DNA from: Winogradskyella ouciana
Lineage (GTDB): Bacteria; Bacteroidota; Bacteroidia; Flavobacteriales; Flavobacteriaceae
Length of the DNA: 64,000 bases
NCBI RefSeq assembly: GCF_009709615.1
Contig: NZ_WJYA01000005.1
Location: 1-64,000 of the forward strand
Direction: 5' to 3'
Every line of letters starts with the position of its first letter. Position 1 is the stretch's first letter. Of this stretch, positions 44,267-54,500 are shown in pieces. The notes under the pieces were generated by a model. That model saw only the letters and a program-made list of their open reading frames with translations. It had not been told where the DNA came from and did not search any database. A program made the translations under genes and the position numbers.

Positions 44267-44274
44267 CAAATATA
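44267..44274 (-). promoter_or_regulatory. -7 element of ruvB
   Basis: The minus strand reads TATATTTG. It lies directly after the ctaD terminator T-tract and 6 nt before the ruvB ATG, implying a nearly leaderless message. No correctly spaced TTG is present. Confidence 0.5.
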
Positions 44275-44275
44275 A

Positions 44276-44307
44276 AGAAAAAGCCTTTCAGAATTCTGAA
44301 AGGCTTT
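44276..44307 (-). terminator. Intrinsic terminator of the act-cta operon
   Basis: A 12-bp perfect stem (44280-44291 with 44296-44307), AATT loop and a T-rich run on the minus strand. It ends the eight-gene respiratory operon just before ruvB. Confidence 0.85.
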
Positions 44308-44319
44308 GATATTATTATG

Positions 44320-44345
44320 ACCCTTCGACTGTGCTCAGGGTGACA
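44320..44345 (-). repeat. Dispersed hairpin element, copy B
   Basis: ACCCT (44320-44324) and AGGGT (44337-44341) flank CGACTGTGCTC. It lies 6 nt after the ctaD stop. It differs from copy A (9533-9558) at two positions that together form one changed base pair in the stem. Confidence 0.7.
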
Positions 44346-44351
44346 TACATT

Positions 44352-46145
44352 TTAATGCTGTAATTCTTCTTCACCATCATATAATGGCACATTCTGAGGC
44401 ACAAAATCGTCTTCGTGTCCTGGTTTACTATAATCGTAAGGCCATCTGTAAACGTGAGGAATAGCTCCTTCCCAGTTACCGTGGATATGCTTTACAGGCG
44501 CTGTCCACTCTAAAGTCGTAGATCTCCATGGATTCTGTACCGTTTTCTTTCCATAGAAAATTGAATAGAAGAAATTCCATAAATACACCAATTGGAAAAT
44601 ACCACCGACAATAGCAAACATTGTGATTATAACATTAGCATTAGCCGTATCATCAAACAACGGGAAATTAGAGTTTGTATAATAACGTCTTGGTAAACCT
44701 GCCATACCTATAAAGTGCATTGGGAAGAATACACCATAAGCACAAATTGCTGTTACCCAGAAATGCAAGTACCCTAAGTTTTTATTCAACATACGACCAA
44801 ACATCTTAGGGAACCAATGATAAATACCAGCGAACATTCCGTACAATGCTGAGATACCCATTACCAAGTGGAAGTGAGCAACTACAAAATACGTGTCATG
44901 TACGTTAATATCCAAAGCACTGTCTCCTAAAATGATACCTGTTAATCCACCTGTAATAAATGTTGAAACGAAACCAATTGAAAATAGCATTGCAGGATTC
45001 AATTGCAGGTTTCCTTTCCATATAGTTGTGATCCAGTTAAAGGCTTTTACTGCTGATGGAATCGCAATCAATAATGTTGTAAATGTAAATACAGATCCTA
45101 AGAAAGGATTCATACCCGAAATAAACATATGGTGACCCCAAACTATGGTAGATAAAAATCCAATCGCTAAAATGGACATTATCATCGCACGATAACCAAA
45201 TATTGGTTTACGAGAATTGGATGCCATAATTTCTGATACCAGACCCATTGCAGGTAATATAACTATATATACTTCTGGATGTCCTAAGAACCAGAATAGA
45301 TGCTCAAACAATACTGGAGAACCACCTTGATAATGTAATACTTCACCTTGAATGAATATATCTGATAGGAAGAAGGATGTTCCAAAACTTCTATCCATAA
45401 TCAACAATAACGCTGCAGATAAAAGAACAGGGAACGAAACTACACCTAATATCGCTGTTACAAAAAATGTCCATATAGTTAATGGCATTCTTGTAAACGA
45501 CATTCCTTTGGTACGCAAGTTAATTATTGTAACAATATAATTCAATGAACCTAGTAATGATGATGCTATGAAAATAGCCATGGACACCAACCACAAGGTC
45601 ATACCCATACCAGAGCCTCCTTGTGCCAATGGCAATGCTGATAAAGGTGGATAAATGGTCCAACCTGCTGCTGCAGGTCCTGCTTCTACAAACAGTGAAA
45701 TCACCATGATAACACTTGAAAGGAAAAATAACCAATAAGACACCATGTTTAGGAATCCTGATGCCATATCGCGTGCACCAAGCTGTAATGGAATTAATAG
45801 GTTACTAAATGTACCACTTAAACCCGCTGTTAATACAAAGAATACCATAATGGTACCATGTATAGTTACCAATGCTAAATAAATATCTGCATCCATAACG
45901 CCTTCTGGAGCCCATTTTCCAAGAAGGGCTTCAAATAATACATTTGGCTTTTCTGGCCAAGCAATTTGCATACGGAACATTATGGACATTAAAACACCAA
46001 TAACTCCCATAATCGTACCTGTAATAAGGTACTGCTTAGCAATCATTTTATGATCTTGACTAAATATGTATTTAGTTACAAAAGTTTCTTTGTGATGATG
46101 TACGTCGTGATCGTCGTGACCGTGTGTATCTACTGTTGCTGACAT
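44352..46145 (-). CDS. ctaD: Cytochrome c oxidase subunit I
   Basis: A 597-residue protein with about 12 membrane helices and the heme-copper ligands: IHGTIMVFFV, GHPEVYIVILPA (CuB His with the cross-linked Tyr), GHHMFISGM and HDTYFVVAHFHLVM. It is the catalytic subunit that reduces oxygen to water and pumps protons. The His/Asp-rich N-terminal tail (HGHDDHDVHHH) is unusual and might bind metal. It is the last gene of the act-cta operon, 36 nt after ctaC, and is followed by a repeat element and terminator. Confidence 0.97.
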   Translation of the reverse strand: MSATVDTHGHDDHDVHHHKETFVTKYIFSQDHKMIAKQYLITGTIMGVIGVLMSIMFRMQIAWPEKPNVLFEALLGKWAPEGVMDADIYLALVTIHGTIMVFFVLTAGLSGTFSNLLIPLQLGARDMASGFLNMVSYWLFFLSSVIMVISLFVEAGPAAAGWTIYPPLSALPLAQGGSGMGMTLWLVSMAIFIASSLLGSLNYIVTIINLRTKGMSFTRMPLTIWTFFVTAILGVVSFPVLLSAALLLIMDRSFGTSFFLSDIFIQGEVLHYQGGSPVLFEHLFWFLGHPEVYIVILPAMGLVSEIMASNSRKPIFGYRAMIMSILAIGFLSTIVWGHHMFISGMNPFLGSVFTFTTLLIAIPSAVKAFNWITTIWKGNLQLNPAMLFSIGFVSTFITGGLTGIILGDSALDINVHDTYFVVAHFHLVMGISALYGMFAGIYHWFPKMFGRMLNKNLGYLHFWVTAICAYGVFFPMHFIGMAGLPRRYYTNSNFPLFDDTANANVIITMFAIVGGIFQLVYLWNFFYSIFYGKKTVQNPWRSTTLEWTAPVKHIHGNWEGAIPHVYRWPYDYSKPGHEDDFVPQNVPLYDGEEELQH

Positions 46146-46181
46146 AATCTCTTTATCTATTGCTTAAAATGATTTCTAATT

Positions 46182-47246
46182 TTAGTTTAATGATTTGGCA
46201 AAGGTCGTTTGTTCTGCCATCCAAGCATCATATTCTTCCTGTGTCTCTACAATGATTTTCATCTGCATATTGTAGTGCGACTTTCCACAGATCTTATTAC
46301 ATAGTAAAAGGTAATCAAATTCGTAAGGCTCTAATGCCTCCTCACCATTTGCCGTTAACTCTTTACTTTTCTCTGTTCTAATCTGATTAATATTTTGAAC
46401 TTTGTCAATGATATCTTGATTTTGACGCATTTCCTCAGTTGTTACGGTTGGTGTAAATCCAAATTGAGTCACCATACCTGGTACACAGTTCATCTGGGCT
46501 CTAAAGTGAGGCATATATGCCGAGTGTAACACATCCTGAGAGCGCATTTTAAATAAAACTGGTCGACCAACTGGTAAGTGCAATTCAGTTACAATAACGT
46601 CATCCTGCGCGTTTGGGTCATCTTCAGCGACACCCAATATATTGGCCTTATCCAAGTCAATCAATCTCACATTGGCTTTTCCTAATACATTATCCTCACC
46701 ACCATATCTTGCTTTCCAATTAAATTGTTGCGCATATAATTCTACCACAAGCGTATCTTCCTCTTCTTCGACATTCATAATATCGTTCCATGTGAATAAT
46801 CCATAAATGATTAAACCTGCCAAAACTATTGTAGGGATAATTGTCCAAATAAATTCCAAGGTATTGTTATCCGCATAGAACACAGCTTTCTTACCTTTCT
46901 CACCTCTATATTTAAAAGCGAAATAGTGTAATATGAATTGCGTTATGGTCTGAACAATAAAAATAATTACCATAGAGATAATCATAAGATTATCTAACCC
47001 AGGACCATGCTCTGATGCCGAGTTGGACACTAATGGTAAATCACCTAAATACCAGAAGCTTAAAATAGTTATGATATAGATGAATGCTAAAAAGCCCATC
47101 ATTAAATAACCATTTAATTTATTGTCTTTGTCTGTGGCTACAGGTGAACTTTGCGAATCCACTTGAGCCAAATCAAAAATCTTTACCAGTTGCCAAATAG
47201 CAACGGCTACAAAGAGTACAATTATTATCGTTAATAAAGCAGTCAT
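46182..47246 (-). CDS. ctaC: Cytochrome c oxidase subunit II
   Basis: A 354-residue protein: N-terminal helix, further membrane helices (about 48-68, 82-110, 128-150) and a periplasmic cupredoxin domain. The CuA ligands are C316, C320, H324 and M327 in CNKICGKSHYNM, with the upstream His in VLHSAYMPHF. There is no fused cytochrome c domain, so electrons must come from a separate cytochrome c, probably ActE or ActA. It is coupled to actF upstream (25 nt) and ctaD downstream. Confidence 0.96.
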   Translation of the reverse strand: MTALLTIIIVLFVAVAIWQLVKIFDLAQVDSQSSPVATDKDNKLNGYLMMGFLAFIYIITILSFWYLGDLPLVSNSASEHGPGLDNLMIISMVIIFIVQTITQFILHYFAFKYRGEKGKKAVFYADNNTLEFIWTIIPTIVLAGLIIYGLFTWNDIMNVEEEEDTLVVELYAQQFNWKARYGGEDNVLGKANVRLIDLDKANILGVAEDDPNAQDDVIVTELHLPVGRPVLFKMRSQDVLHSAYMPHFRAQMNCVPGMVTQFGFTPTVTTEEMRQNQDIIDKVQNINQIRTEKSKELTANGEEALEPYEFDYLLLCNKICGKSHYNMQMKIIVETQEEYDAWMAEQTTFAKSLN

Positions 47247-47271
47247 TATCGTTTCTGTTCTTTTTTAATAA

Positions 47272-48657
47272 TTAATAATGGAAATGTTCACTTTCCTTCA
47301 TAAATGGGTTTCGCTTAGCGAGCAACGGTGCTTTTCCTAAAGCCGTAAAGACAATGAATAAGAAAAGACCACCAAACAATAGTATCGAACCTATTTCTGG
47401 AATTCCTATAGACCATCTAGGACCTACAGTTGCCGGCATAATCATATTGAATACATCAATATAATGTCCACAAAGGATTACAATACCAGTCATTATCACA
47501 AACCAATTGATACGCTTGTAATCACTATTCATTAATAGTAACAATGGGAATATGAAATTCATTGCCAACATACCAAAGAATGGTAATTTGTAATCTTCAA
47601 TACGTGTTACAAAATACGTTACCTCTTCTGGTATATCTGCATACCATATCAGCATAAACTGAGAGAACCATAAATACGTCCAGAAAATACTAATAGCAAA
47701 CATAAATTTAGCTAAATCGTGTATGTGGCTATCATTTACAAATTCAAGTAAGTTTTTAGACTTTAAGTATATCGTTATCATTGCGATAACAGTAATACCA
47801 CTCACAAACATACTTGCAAACACATACCAGCCAAATAAGGTACTGAACCAGTGAGGGTCAACGCTCATAATCCAATCCCAAGACATCATTGATTCTGTAT
47901 AGATATAGAATACCAAGAATGCCGCTGAAATTCTAAAATTCTTTTTAAAGTTTCTGTTATCGTCTGCCGTGTCTTGAGCCAATGAGAATTTTCTAGAGAA
48001 ATATCTGTATAAAGACCAACCCCCTAGAAAGATTAAACCTCTGATAAAGAATCCTGTTTTATTTAACCATCCTGATTTACCTGCAACTAATTTGTCATAA
48101 TTCTCATGACCTACTTCAGTCACACCTTCTTTTAACCATACAAATAAGTGACTATCTGCAACAAAAGCGATTGCTAATACTAGTAATCCACCTGGTAAAA
48201 CATAAGATGTAATACCTTCCATAACTCTAAATAATACAGGTGACCAACCGGCTTGTGCCGCATATTGAATGGCATAAAACGCAAGTACACCTAAAGCAAT
48301 CATAAAGAAAAAGAATGCTGCAACATATAAAGCTGAGTAAGGTCTATTATGAATTTGGTGTAGAGCGTGTTCTTCATGCTTTGTCATTCCTCCATGAGCC
48401 TCATCACCATGACTATCATCAACATGAGACGCAGATTCTCCGTACTCTTCACCGTGAGCTTCTTCAGCATGCTCATCGCCGTGGCCTTCAGTAGCATGTT
48501 CATCACCATGTCCATGATGTTCTGCCGCTATAACTTCAGAAATATTGTCTTCAGTAACACTATTTGCATCCATAAAGCCATATACAACACCTAATAGTCC
48601 TAAAACTACCATGATGATTGCACCCATTCTTAATCGATTTGAAATTTTATATTCCAT
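47272..48657 (-). CDS. actF: Alternative Complex III subunit ActF
   Basis: A 461-residue protein with about ten membrane helices and the ActF/NrfD-like SMMSWDWIMSVDPHWFSTLFGWYVF motif. Between helix 1 and helix 2 (about residues 44-105) is a highly His, Glu and Asp-rich loop (GHGDEHATEGHGDEHAEEAHG) with internal repetition. ActF is a membrane anchor of the quinol-oxidising complex. The His-rich loop should face the periplasm and could bind metals. It lies between actE and ctaC. Confidence 0.93.
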   Translation of the reverse strand: MEYKISNRLRMGAIIMVVLGLLGVVYGFMDANSVTEDNISEVIAAEHHGHGDEHATEGHGDEHAEEAHGEEYGESASHVDDSHGDEAHGGMTKHEEHALHQIHNRPYSALYVAAFFFFMIALGVLAFYAIQYAAQAGWSPVLFRVMEGITSYVLPGGLLVLAIAFVADSHLFVWLKEGVTEVGHENYDKLVAGKSGWLNKTGFFIRGLIFLGGWSLYRYFSRKFSLAQDTADDNRNFKKNFRISAAFLVFYIYTESMMSWDWIMSVDPHWFSTLFGWYVFASMFVSGITVIAMITIYLKSKNLLEFVNDSHIHDLAKFMFAISIFWTYLWFSQFMLIWYADIPEEVTYFVTRIEDYKLPFFGMLAMNFIFPLLLLMNSDYKRINWFVIMTGIVILCGHYIDVFNMIMPATVGPRWSIGIPEIGSILLFGGLFLFIVFTALGKAPLLAKRNPFMKESEHFHY

Positions 48658-48678
48658 TATATAATCTTTATCTAAATC

Positions 48679-49287
48679 TTATTTTTCTAAATCCGCTTTT
48701 AGCTTTTCAACATAAGCAACCACCTGCCAACGTTCGTTCTCATTCAATTGGTTTGCATAAGAACCCATAGTATTTCTACCGTAATAAATAACGTGGTAAA
48801 TACTACCTGTTGTAATGGCTCTACCTGGATCGTCATAACTAGGTACACCCAATATTTTTTCACGTTGTACTAATTTTCCCTGACCATCACCTTTAGTACC
48901 ATGACAAATTGCACAATATATAGCATAAAGTGGACCACCAACGGCATAATCAACTCTAGGTACATTAGGATCGACCTTTATAGAATCAGCCATCTCCAAA
49001 GGAATAGGATCAGCTAATGGGTTTGTTAAGGTATCTTTTGCCAATTCATAACCTTCATTAGTGTTTTCTATTTCGTAAGGCATAAAATCACCTCTTGGAA
49101 TTGTTCCTTCTGCTGGTAACTGGGCTTCAACACCATTTGCAAAAGCGTCAGATTCTTGATAGGTTTCATACCCAACTGGTTCATACATGTTAGGCATATA
49201 CTGATAGTTTGGTCTTGAATTCTTTTGACAAGACACAAAACTTATCAACATTACTAATACTACGATATATTTTAACGATGTCTTCAT
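48679..49287 (-). CDS. actE: Alternative Complex III cytochrome c subunit ActE
   Basis: A 202-residue lipoprotein: signal peptide with SFVSC lipobox, extended region, then a class I cytochrome c domain with one CAICHG heme site (about residue 126) and the distal Met in the NTMGSYANQ region. It is likely the electron exit toward the oxidase. The ATG at 49287 was chosen: it begins the lipoprotein signal and overlaps the actD stop, implying coupling. Confidence 0.92.
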   Translation of the reverse strand: MKTSLKYIVVLVMLISFVSCQKNSRPNYQYMPNMYEPVGYETYQESDAFANGVEAQLPAEGTIPRGDFMPYEIENTNEGYELAKDTLTNPLADPIPLEMADSIKVDPNVPRVDYAVGGPLYAIYCAICHGTKGDGQGKLVQREKILGVPSYDDPGRAITTGSIYHVIYYGRNTMGSYANQLNENERWQVVAYVEKLKADLEK

Positions 49288-49288
49288 A

Positions 49289-49825
49289 TTAATGTGCATC
49301 TTCTTTATCAACTAAATTTATTTCAACAGCTCCAGTGTCTTGTAATAATGAAGTTAATTCACTTTCATTATCATGTACTGCTATTTCCATTAAGAAATGA
49401 TCATCTGTTGTTCTTGGGTCTGGGTTTTCAGCTTTTTTAAATGGCCACATTCTACTTCTAAGATAAAATGTAATTACCATTAAGTGAGCAGCAAAAAATA
49501 CCGTAAGCTCAAACATAATAGGAACAAAAGCTGGCATGTTTTCTAAATAACTAAAACTTGGTTTACCACCAATGTCTTGTGGCCAATCTTCAATCATTAT
49601 AAAATTCATCATAACAATAGCAACCGTTAGACCAACACAACCATACATAAATGCGGTTATGGCAATACGTGTAGGAGCTAATCCCATAGCCTTGTCTAGT
49701 CCGTGGACTGGAAAAGGTGTATATATCTCTTCAATGTGATGTTTCTCTGCCTTCACCTTTTTAACGGCTGACATTAATACATCATCATCTGTATAAATAG
49801 CATGAATTACTTTCGAAGCTTCCAT
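49289..49825 (-). CDS. actD: Alternative Complex III subunit ActD (DUF3341)
   Basis: A 178-residue protein with two membrane helices (about 55-75, 95-115) and the DUF3341 motifs EEIYTPFPVHGLDKAMG, SFSYLENMPAFVPIMFELTVFFAAH and TDDHFLMEI. ActD anchors the complex but carries no redox centre. It lies 8 nt after actC and is directly coupled to actE. Confidence 0.95.
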   Translation of the reverse strand: MEASKVIHAIYTDDDVLMSAVKKVKAEKHHIEEIYTPFPVHGLDKAMGLAPTRIAITAFMYGCVGLTVAIVMMNFIMIEDWPQDIGGKPSFSYLENMPAFVPIMFELTVFFAAHLMVITFYLRSRMWPFKKAENPDPRTTDDHFLMEIAVHDNESELTSLLQDTGAVEINLVDKEDAH

Positions 49826-49833
49826 AGACTATA

Positions 49834-51567
49834 TTAGTTATTTAATAATTTTTTTGCTTGTCCTGCCCAATCATCTCGCTCAGCTCTTCCTGGGAAAGAA
49901 CCTGTAATTGAGTCTAACAAGTCATATTCTCTTTTCGTCATTTTGCTTACCTGCGCGTAAGTATAAATACCAATATTATTAAGCGTTTGTTCCATTTTTG
50001 GTCCGATGCCGCTAATTACTTTAAGGTCATCTGGTGTTTGAAGCTCTGCATCAAATCGTCCAACTCCTTCTAATAGGCTACCCAACTTTTCAACATCATC
50101 TTGCTGTGGTTTTGAACCTGTCGTTTCTTCAGGAAGTTTAAAATTAGAGGTTCTGGCATCAGCACCTGTACCTACTAAACTGTCTCCGCTTTCTCTGATA
50201 CGCTTGTAACGCTCACCCGAAGATTTTAAAATAGTCTTAACCTCCGCTTGTGCAATTACAGGGAATGTACGCGAATACAATAAGAACAATACAAAGAAGA
50301 ATCCAATGGTTCCGATAAAGATTCCTATATCTACAAATGTTGGTGAGAACATTGTCCAAGATGATGGTAAGTAATCTCTATGTAACGATGTTACAATAAT
50401 TACAAAGCGCTCAAACCACATTCCGATATTTACAACAATTGAAATAAAGAATGAGAACATAATACTAGTTCTGAGTTTCTTAAACCACATAAATTGTGGA
50501 GAGAATACATTACAAGTCATCATCGCCCAATATGCCCACCAGTAAGGTCCTGTTGCTCTGTTCAGGAACGCATATTGCTCGTATTCTACACCAGAATACC
50601 ATGCAATAAACAACTCAGTAATATATGCCACACCTACTATAGAACCTGTAATCATAATTACGATGTTCATTAATTCGATGTGTTGTACCGTTATATAATC
50701 TTCAAGATTACACACTTTTCTCATAATAATAAGAAGTGTGTTTACCATAGCAAAACCTGAGAAAATCGCACCTGCAACGAAGTAAGGTGGGAAAATCGTG
50801 GTATGCCATCCAGGAATAACAGAAGTGGCGAAGTCAAACGATACAATAGTGTGTACAGAAAGTACTAAAGGTGTTGCTAAACCAGCAAGTACCAAAGACA
50901 CTTCCTCAAAACGTTGCCAGTCTTTTGCTCTACCAGACCAACCGAAACTTAATAATGAATATATTTTCTTTTGGAATGGTCTAACAGCTCTATCTCTAAT
51001 CATGGCGAAATCTGGTAATAAACCTGTCCACCAGAAGACTAATGAAACCGATAAATATGTTGAAATCGCGAATACATCCCAAAGTAATGGTGAGTTAAAG
51101 TTTACCCATAAAGACCCAAATTGGTTTGGAATTGGTAATACCCAGTATGCCAACCATGGACGACCCATGTGAATAATTGGGAATAAACCTGCTTGTACTA
51201 CCGAGAATATTGTCATTGCCTCAGCAGAACGGTTAATTGCCATTCTCCATTTTTGACGGAAAAGTAAGAGTACTGCAGAAATTAGTGTTCCTGCGTGACC
51301 AATACCAACCCACCAAACGAAGTTAGTAATATCCCAAGCCCAGTTTACGGTTTTGTTAAGACCCCAAACTCCAATACCTGTAGATATGGTATAAATGATA
51401 CAACCTATTCCCCAAAGGAATGCGACCAAAGCAATGCTAAAAACAATCCACCATGCTTTATTGGCTTTGCCTTCAACCGGTCTTGCTACATCTACAGTAA
51501 CATCGTGATACGATTTTTCTCCCGTAACTAAAGGTCTTCTAATAGGTGCTTCGTAATGAGACGCCAT
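49834..51567 (-). CDS. actC: Alternative Complex III subunit ActC with C-terminal HhH domain
   Basis: A 577-residue NrfD/PsrC-type membrane subunit with about ten helices (for example NFVWWVGIGHAGTLISAVLLL and RNAFLN-type quinol region MSGVEYEQYAFLNRATGPYWW). ActC oxidises menaquinol at the membrane. The last 80 residues form a soluble domain with DLKVISGIGPKMEQTLNNIG, a helix-hairpin-helix related to those in rpoA-like and NADH-dehydrogenase-linked proteins, joined by a charged linker. Typical ActC proteins end near residue 470, so the extension is notable. Confidence 0.93.
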   Translation of the reverse strand: MASHYEAPIRRPLVTGEKSYHDVTVDVARPVEGKANKAWWIVFSIALVAFLWGIGCIIYTISTGIGVWGLNKTVNWAWDITNFVWWVGIGHAGTLISAVLLLFRQKWRMAINRSAEAMTIFSVVQAGLFPIIHMGRPWLAYWVLPIPNQFGSLWVNFNSPLLWDVFAISTYLSVSLVFWWTGLLPDFAMIRDRAVRPFQKKIYSLLSFGWSGRAKDWQRFEEVSLVLAGLATPLVLSVHTIVSFDFATSVIPGWHTTIFPPYFVAGAIFSGFAMVNTLLIIMRKVCNLEDYITVQHIELMNIVIMITGSIVGVAYITELFIAWYSGVEYEQYAFLNRATGPYWWAYWAMMTCNVFSPQFMWFKKLRTSIMFSFFISIVVNIGMWFERFVIIVTSLHRDYLPSSWTMFSPTFVDIGIFIGTIGFFFVLFLLYSRTFPVIAQAEVKTILKSSGERYKRIRESGDSLVGTGADARTSNFKLPEETTGSKPQQDDVEKLGSLLEGVGRFDAELQTPDDLKVISGIGPKMEQTLNNIGIYTYAQVSKMTKREYDLLDSITGSFPGRAERDDWAGQAKKLLNN

Positions 51568-51594
51568 AATTATATACGTGTTTCTTTAATTTAT

Positions 51595-54500
51595 TTATGC
51601 TTTAGCTGTATTTCTTACTTTAGTTTGGTACACCACATTTGGCTTAGTACCTACATGTTCTAGTAAGTGATACGCTCTTTTATCATCTTTTAATTCGGCA
51701 ACTTTGCTGTCCTTGTTGTTAATATCGCCAAATACAATCGCTCCGTTTCCACATGCTGCTGAACAAGCTGTTTGGAATTCTCCATCTTTAACAGGACGTC
51801 CTTCACGCTTCGCATCTAGAATAGTTTTTTGTGTTTTTTGAATACACATTGAACATTTCTCCATAACACCACGAGAACGTACTACCACATCTGGGTTTAA
51901 CACCATACGTCCTAAATCGTCATTCATGTAATAGTCAAACTCCTCATTCTTACTATATAAGAACCAGTTGAAACGACGTACTTTATAAGGACAGTTGTTA
52001 GCACAATATCTTGTACCTACACAACGGTTATATGCCATATGGTTTTGACCTTGGCGACCATGGGATGTCGCAGCAACAGGACAAACTGTTTCACAAGGTG
52101 CATGGTTACAATGCTGACACATTACTGGCTGGAATGCTACTTGTGGGTTGGCTGCAGGACTTTCCATCTCACCAAACTCACTTAGAGAACTCCCTAAACC
52201 AGAAATATTTTCTTTCTTTTCGTTATCACTTTCAAAAGAATCTTCAGAAGAGTAATATCTATCAATACGCAACCAGTGCATATCTCTACTACGTCTCATT
52301 TCAGTTTTACCTACTACAGGAACGTTATTTTCTGAATGGCATGCTATAACACATGCACCACAGCCTGTACAGGCATTTAAGTCTATAGATAGGTTAAAAT
52401 GATGTCCGACTGAACGATCAAAAGATTCCCATAAATCTACATCTGGGTTTGTAACCTTTACTTCCTCATGGTTTAATGAAACTACTGGTGTTTTGTTCCA
52501 CCCATGATAATGATCCTCGGGACCATAAGTATTAAAAATCTCTAAACTTGTTTCCTTAATGATGTCGCCACGACCCATTAAAGTATTGTGTAATTGCACA
52601 CATGCAAATTCATGCTCACCTGCTGCTTTGCTAATCGTTACATCTTGAACCTTGTTAAAGTCTTGATATAACTTATAAGCATTAACGCCTGTTTGCATTT
52701 CTTCCTTCAGGCCGGCTTTTCTACCATATCCAAAAGACAAACCTACTGATCCCTTCGCTTGACCTGGCTGAACAATTACCGGAACATTTTCTAACGTTAC
52801 TCCATTTACCGTAACATTGGCATAGCTTCCGTTAAGTCCTCCATTGGCAACATTCCAATTCTTTAATTCTAATCTATCTGCATCAGCTTGAGAAATTGTT
52901 AAGTAGTTATCCCAAGTTGTTCTAGTTATTGGATCTGGAAACTCTTGTAGCCAAGGGTTATTGGCTTGTTGCCCATCACCCATACCTACTTTGGTATAGA
53001 ATGACAACTCCATACCATTGGATTTTGCAGAATTAGCCAAAGCTCTTGCTGCAGTTCCTCCTGTTAAAACAGTCGCTTCTTCAGCAACTTCAGCATCTTC
53101 AGTTGTTGTTTCTGCCGTTTCCGCTTCTACTAAATCAGACGAAGCACTAGTAACAAAAACACCATCCTGTACAGCTTTGTTAAAAGAACTTCCTCCTAAG
53201 ATATTGCTTGTCCAGTATGATTTAATAAAGTCTCTATATGTTGAATCGTTTCCGTTCCAAGCTAACAATACCTCTTGAAATTGTTTTGTATCAAACAATG
53301 GGCGAATTGTTGGCTGCATCATTGAATAATGACCAGACTTTAACTCAAAGTCTCCCCAGGATTCTAAATTGTGTGGTGTCGCCGCAATATAATCACAGTT
53401 GGAAGCCGTTTCGTCTTGCTTCATCGAGAAAGCAATAGATAAATCTACTTTATCCAATCCGGCTTTGAAATCTATCGTACTTGGCAAACTGTACATTGGG
53501 TTAACACCATTCATAATAAGTGCACCAACTCTACCAGCTTTCATATCAGCAACCAATTGCATTACTGCTTTGTCGCTTCCTTGTCTTGTTTTTATAGTTG
53601 TATCAGGGTCAAAAGCCTTACTACCTAATTCCTCATTGATCTCTAATACTGTAGTTTGAGCATTCACATCTTGAATACCTGAAACCACAACACCATTACT
53701 ACCTGCCGCTATCAATTCTTTGGCAGCAGCCTTTACTGCGCTGTCTAACCCTTCTGGCAAAGAACCAGGTAGAGCTACACCAGTAACATAACTGTAAAGT
53801 TTAGCTAAAGCCAATTTTTGTTCGCTTGGCGTTAAAGGAATACGTTTATCTGCATTTGCTCCAGATAAAGACATATTAGATTCAAACTGAATGTGACGAG
53901 ACATTTTACCATGATCTGGAATACGATTCTTTGCATAACCAGATTCAAATCCTCCACCTTGCCAATCTCCTAAGAAATCAGCTCCGATTGAAACAATGGT
54001 TTTGGCTTTTGAAAAATTATAATTAGCCATTCCTCTTGTTCCGTACTTGGCTTCGTAAGCATCTAAAGTTGCAGATTCTGATACAGCGTCATAAGCAACG
54101 TGCTTTACGTTACCATATTTTGCCGAAAAGTCTGCAATTAATTTATGTGTTGATGGACTAGGCATGGTTGCCGTTAAGAAAACGATTTGCTTTCCGTCAC
54201 TTAATCCATTTAATTTTGAAGTTGTTTCAGACATAAAGGTATCCCAAGAAATCTTGGCATCACCTTTCATAGGTGATTTCACCCTTAGGTTGTCATACAA
54301 ACCTAAAACTGATGCATGCACTCTCGCATTAGCTATACCATTGGTTGCTGCATCTGTATTGTTTTCAATCTTTATTGGTCGTCCTTCTCTTGTCTTCACT
54401 AAAACACTAGCAAAATCAAAACCATTAGCTATGGTTGTAGCATAGTAATTAGCAACACCTGGAATAATTTCCGTAGGTTGTACAACATAAGGAATTGACT

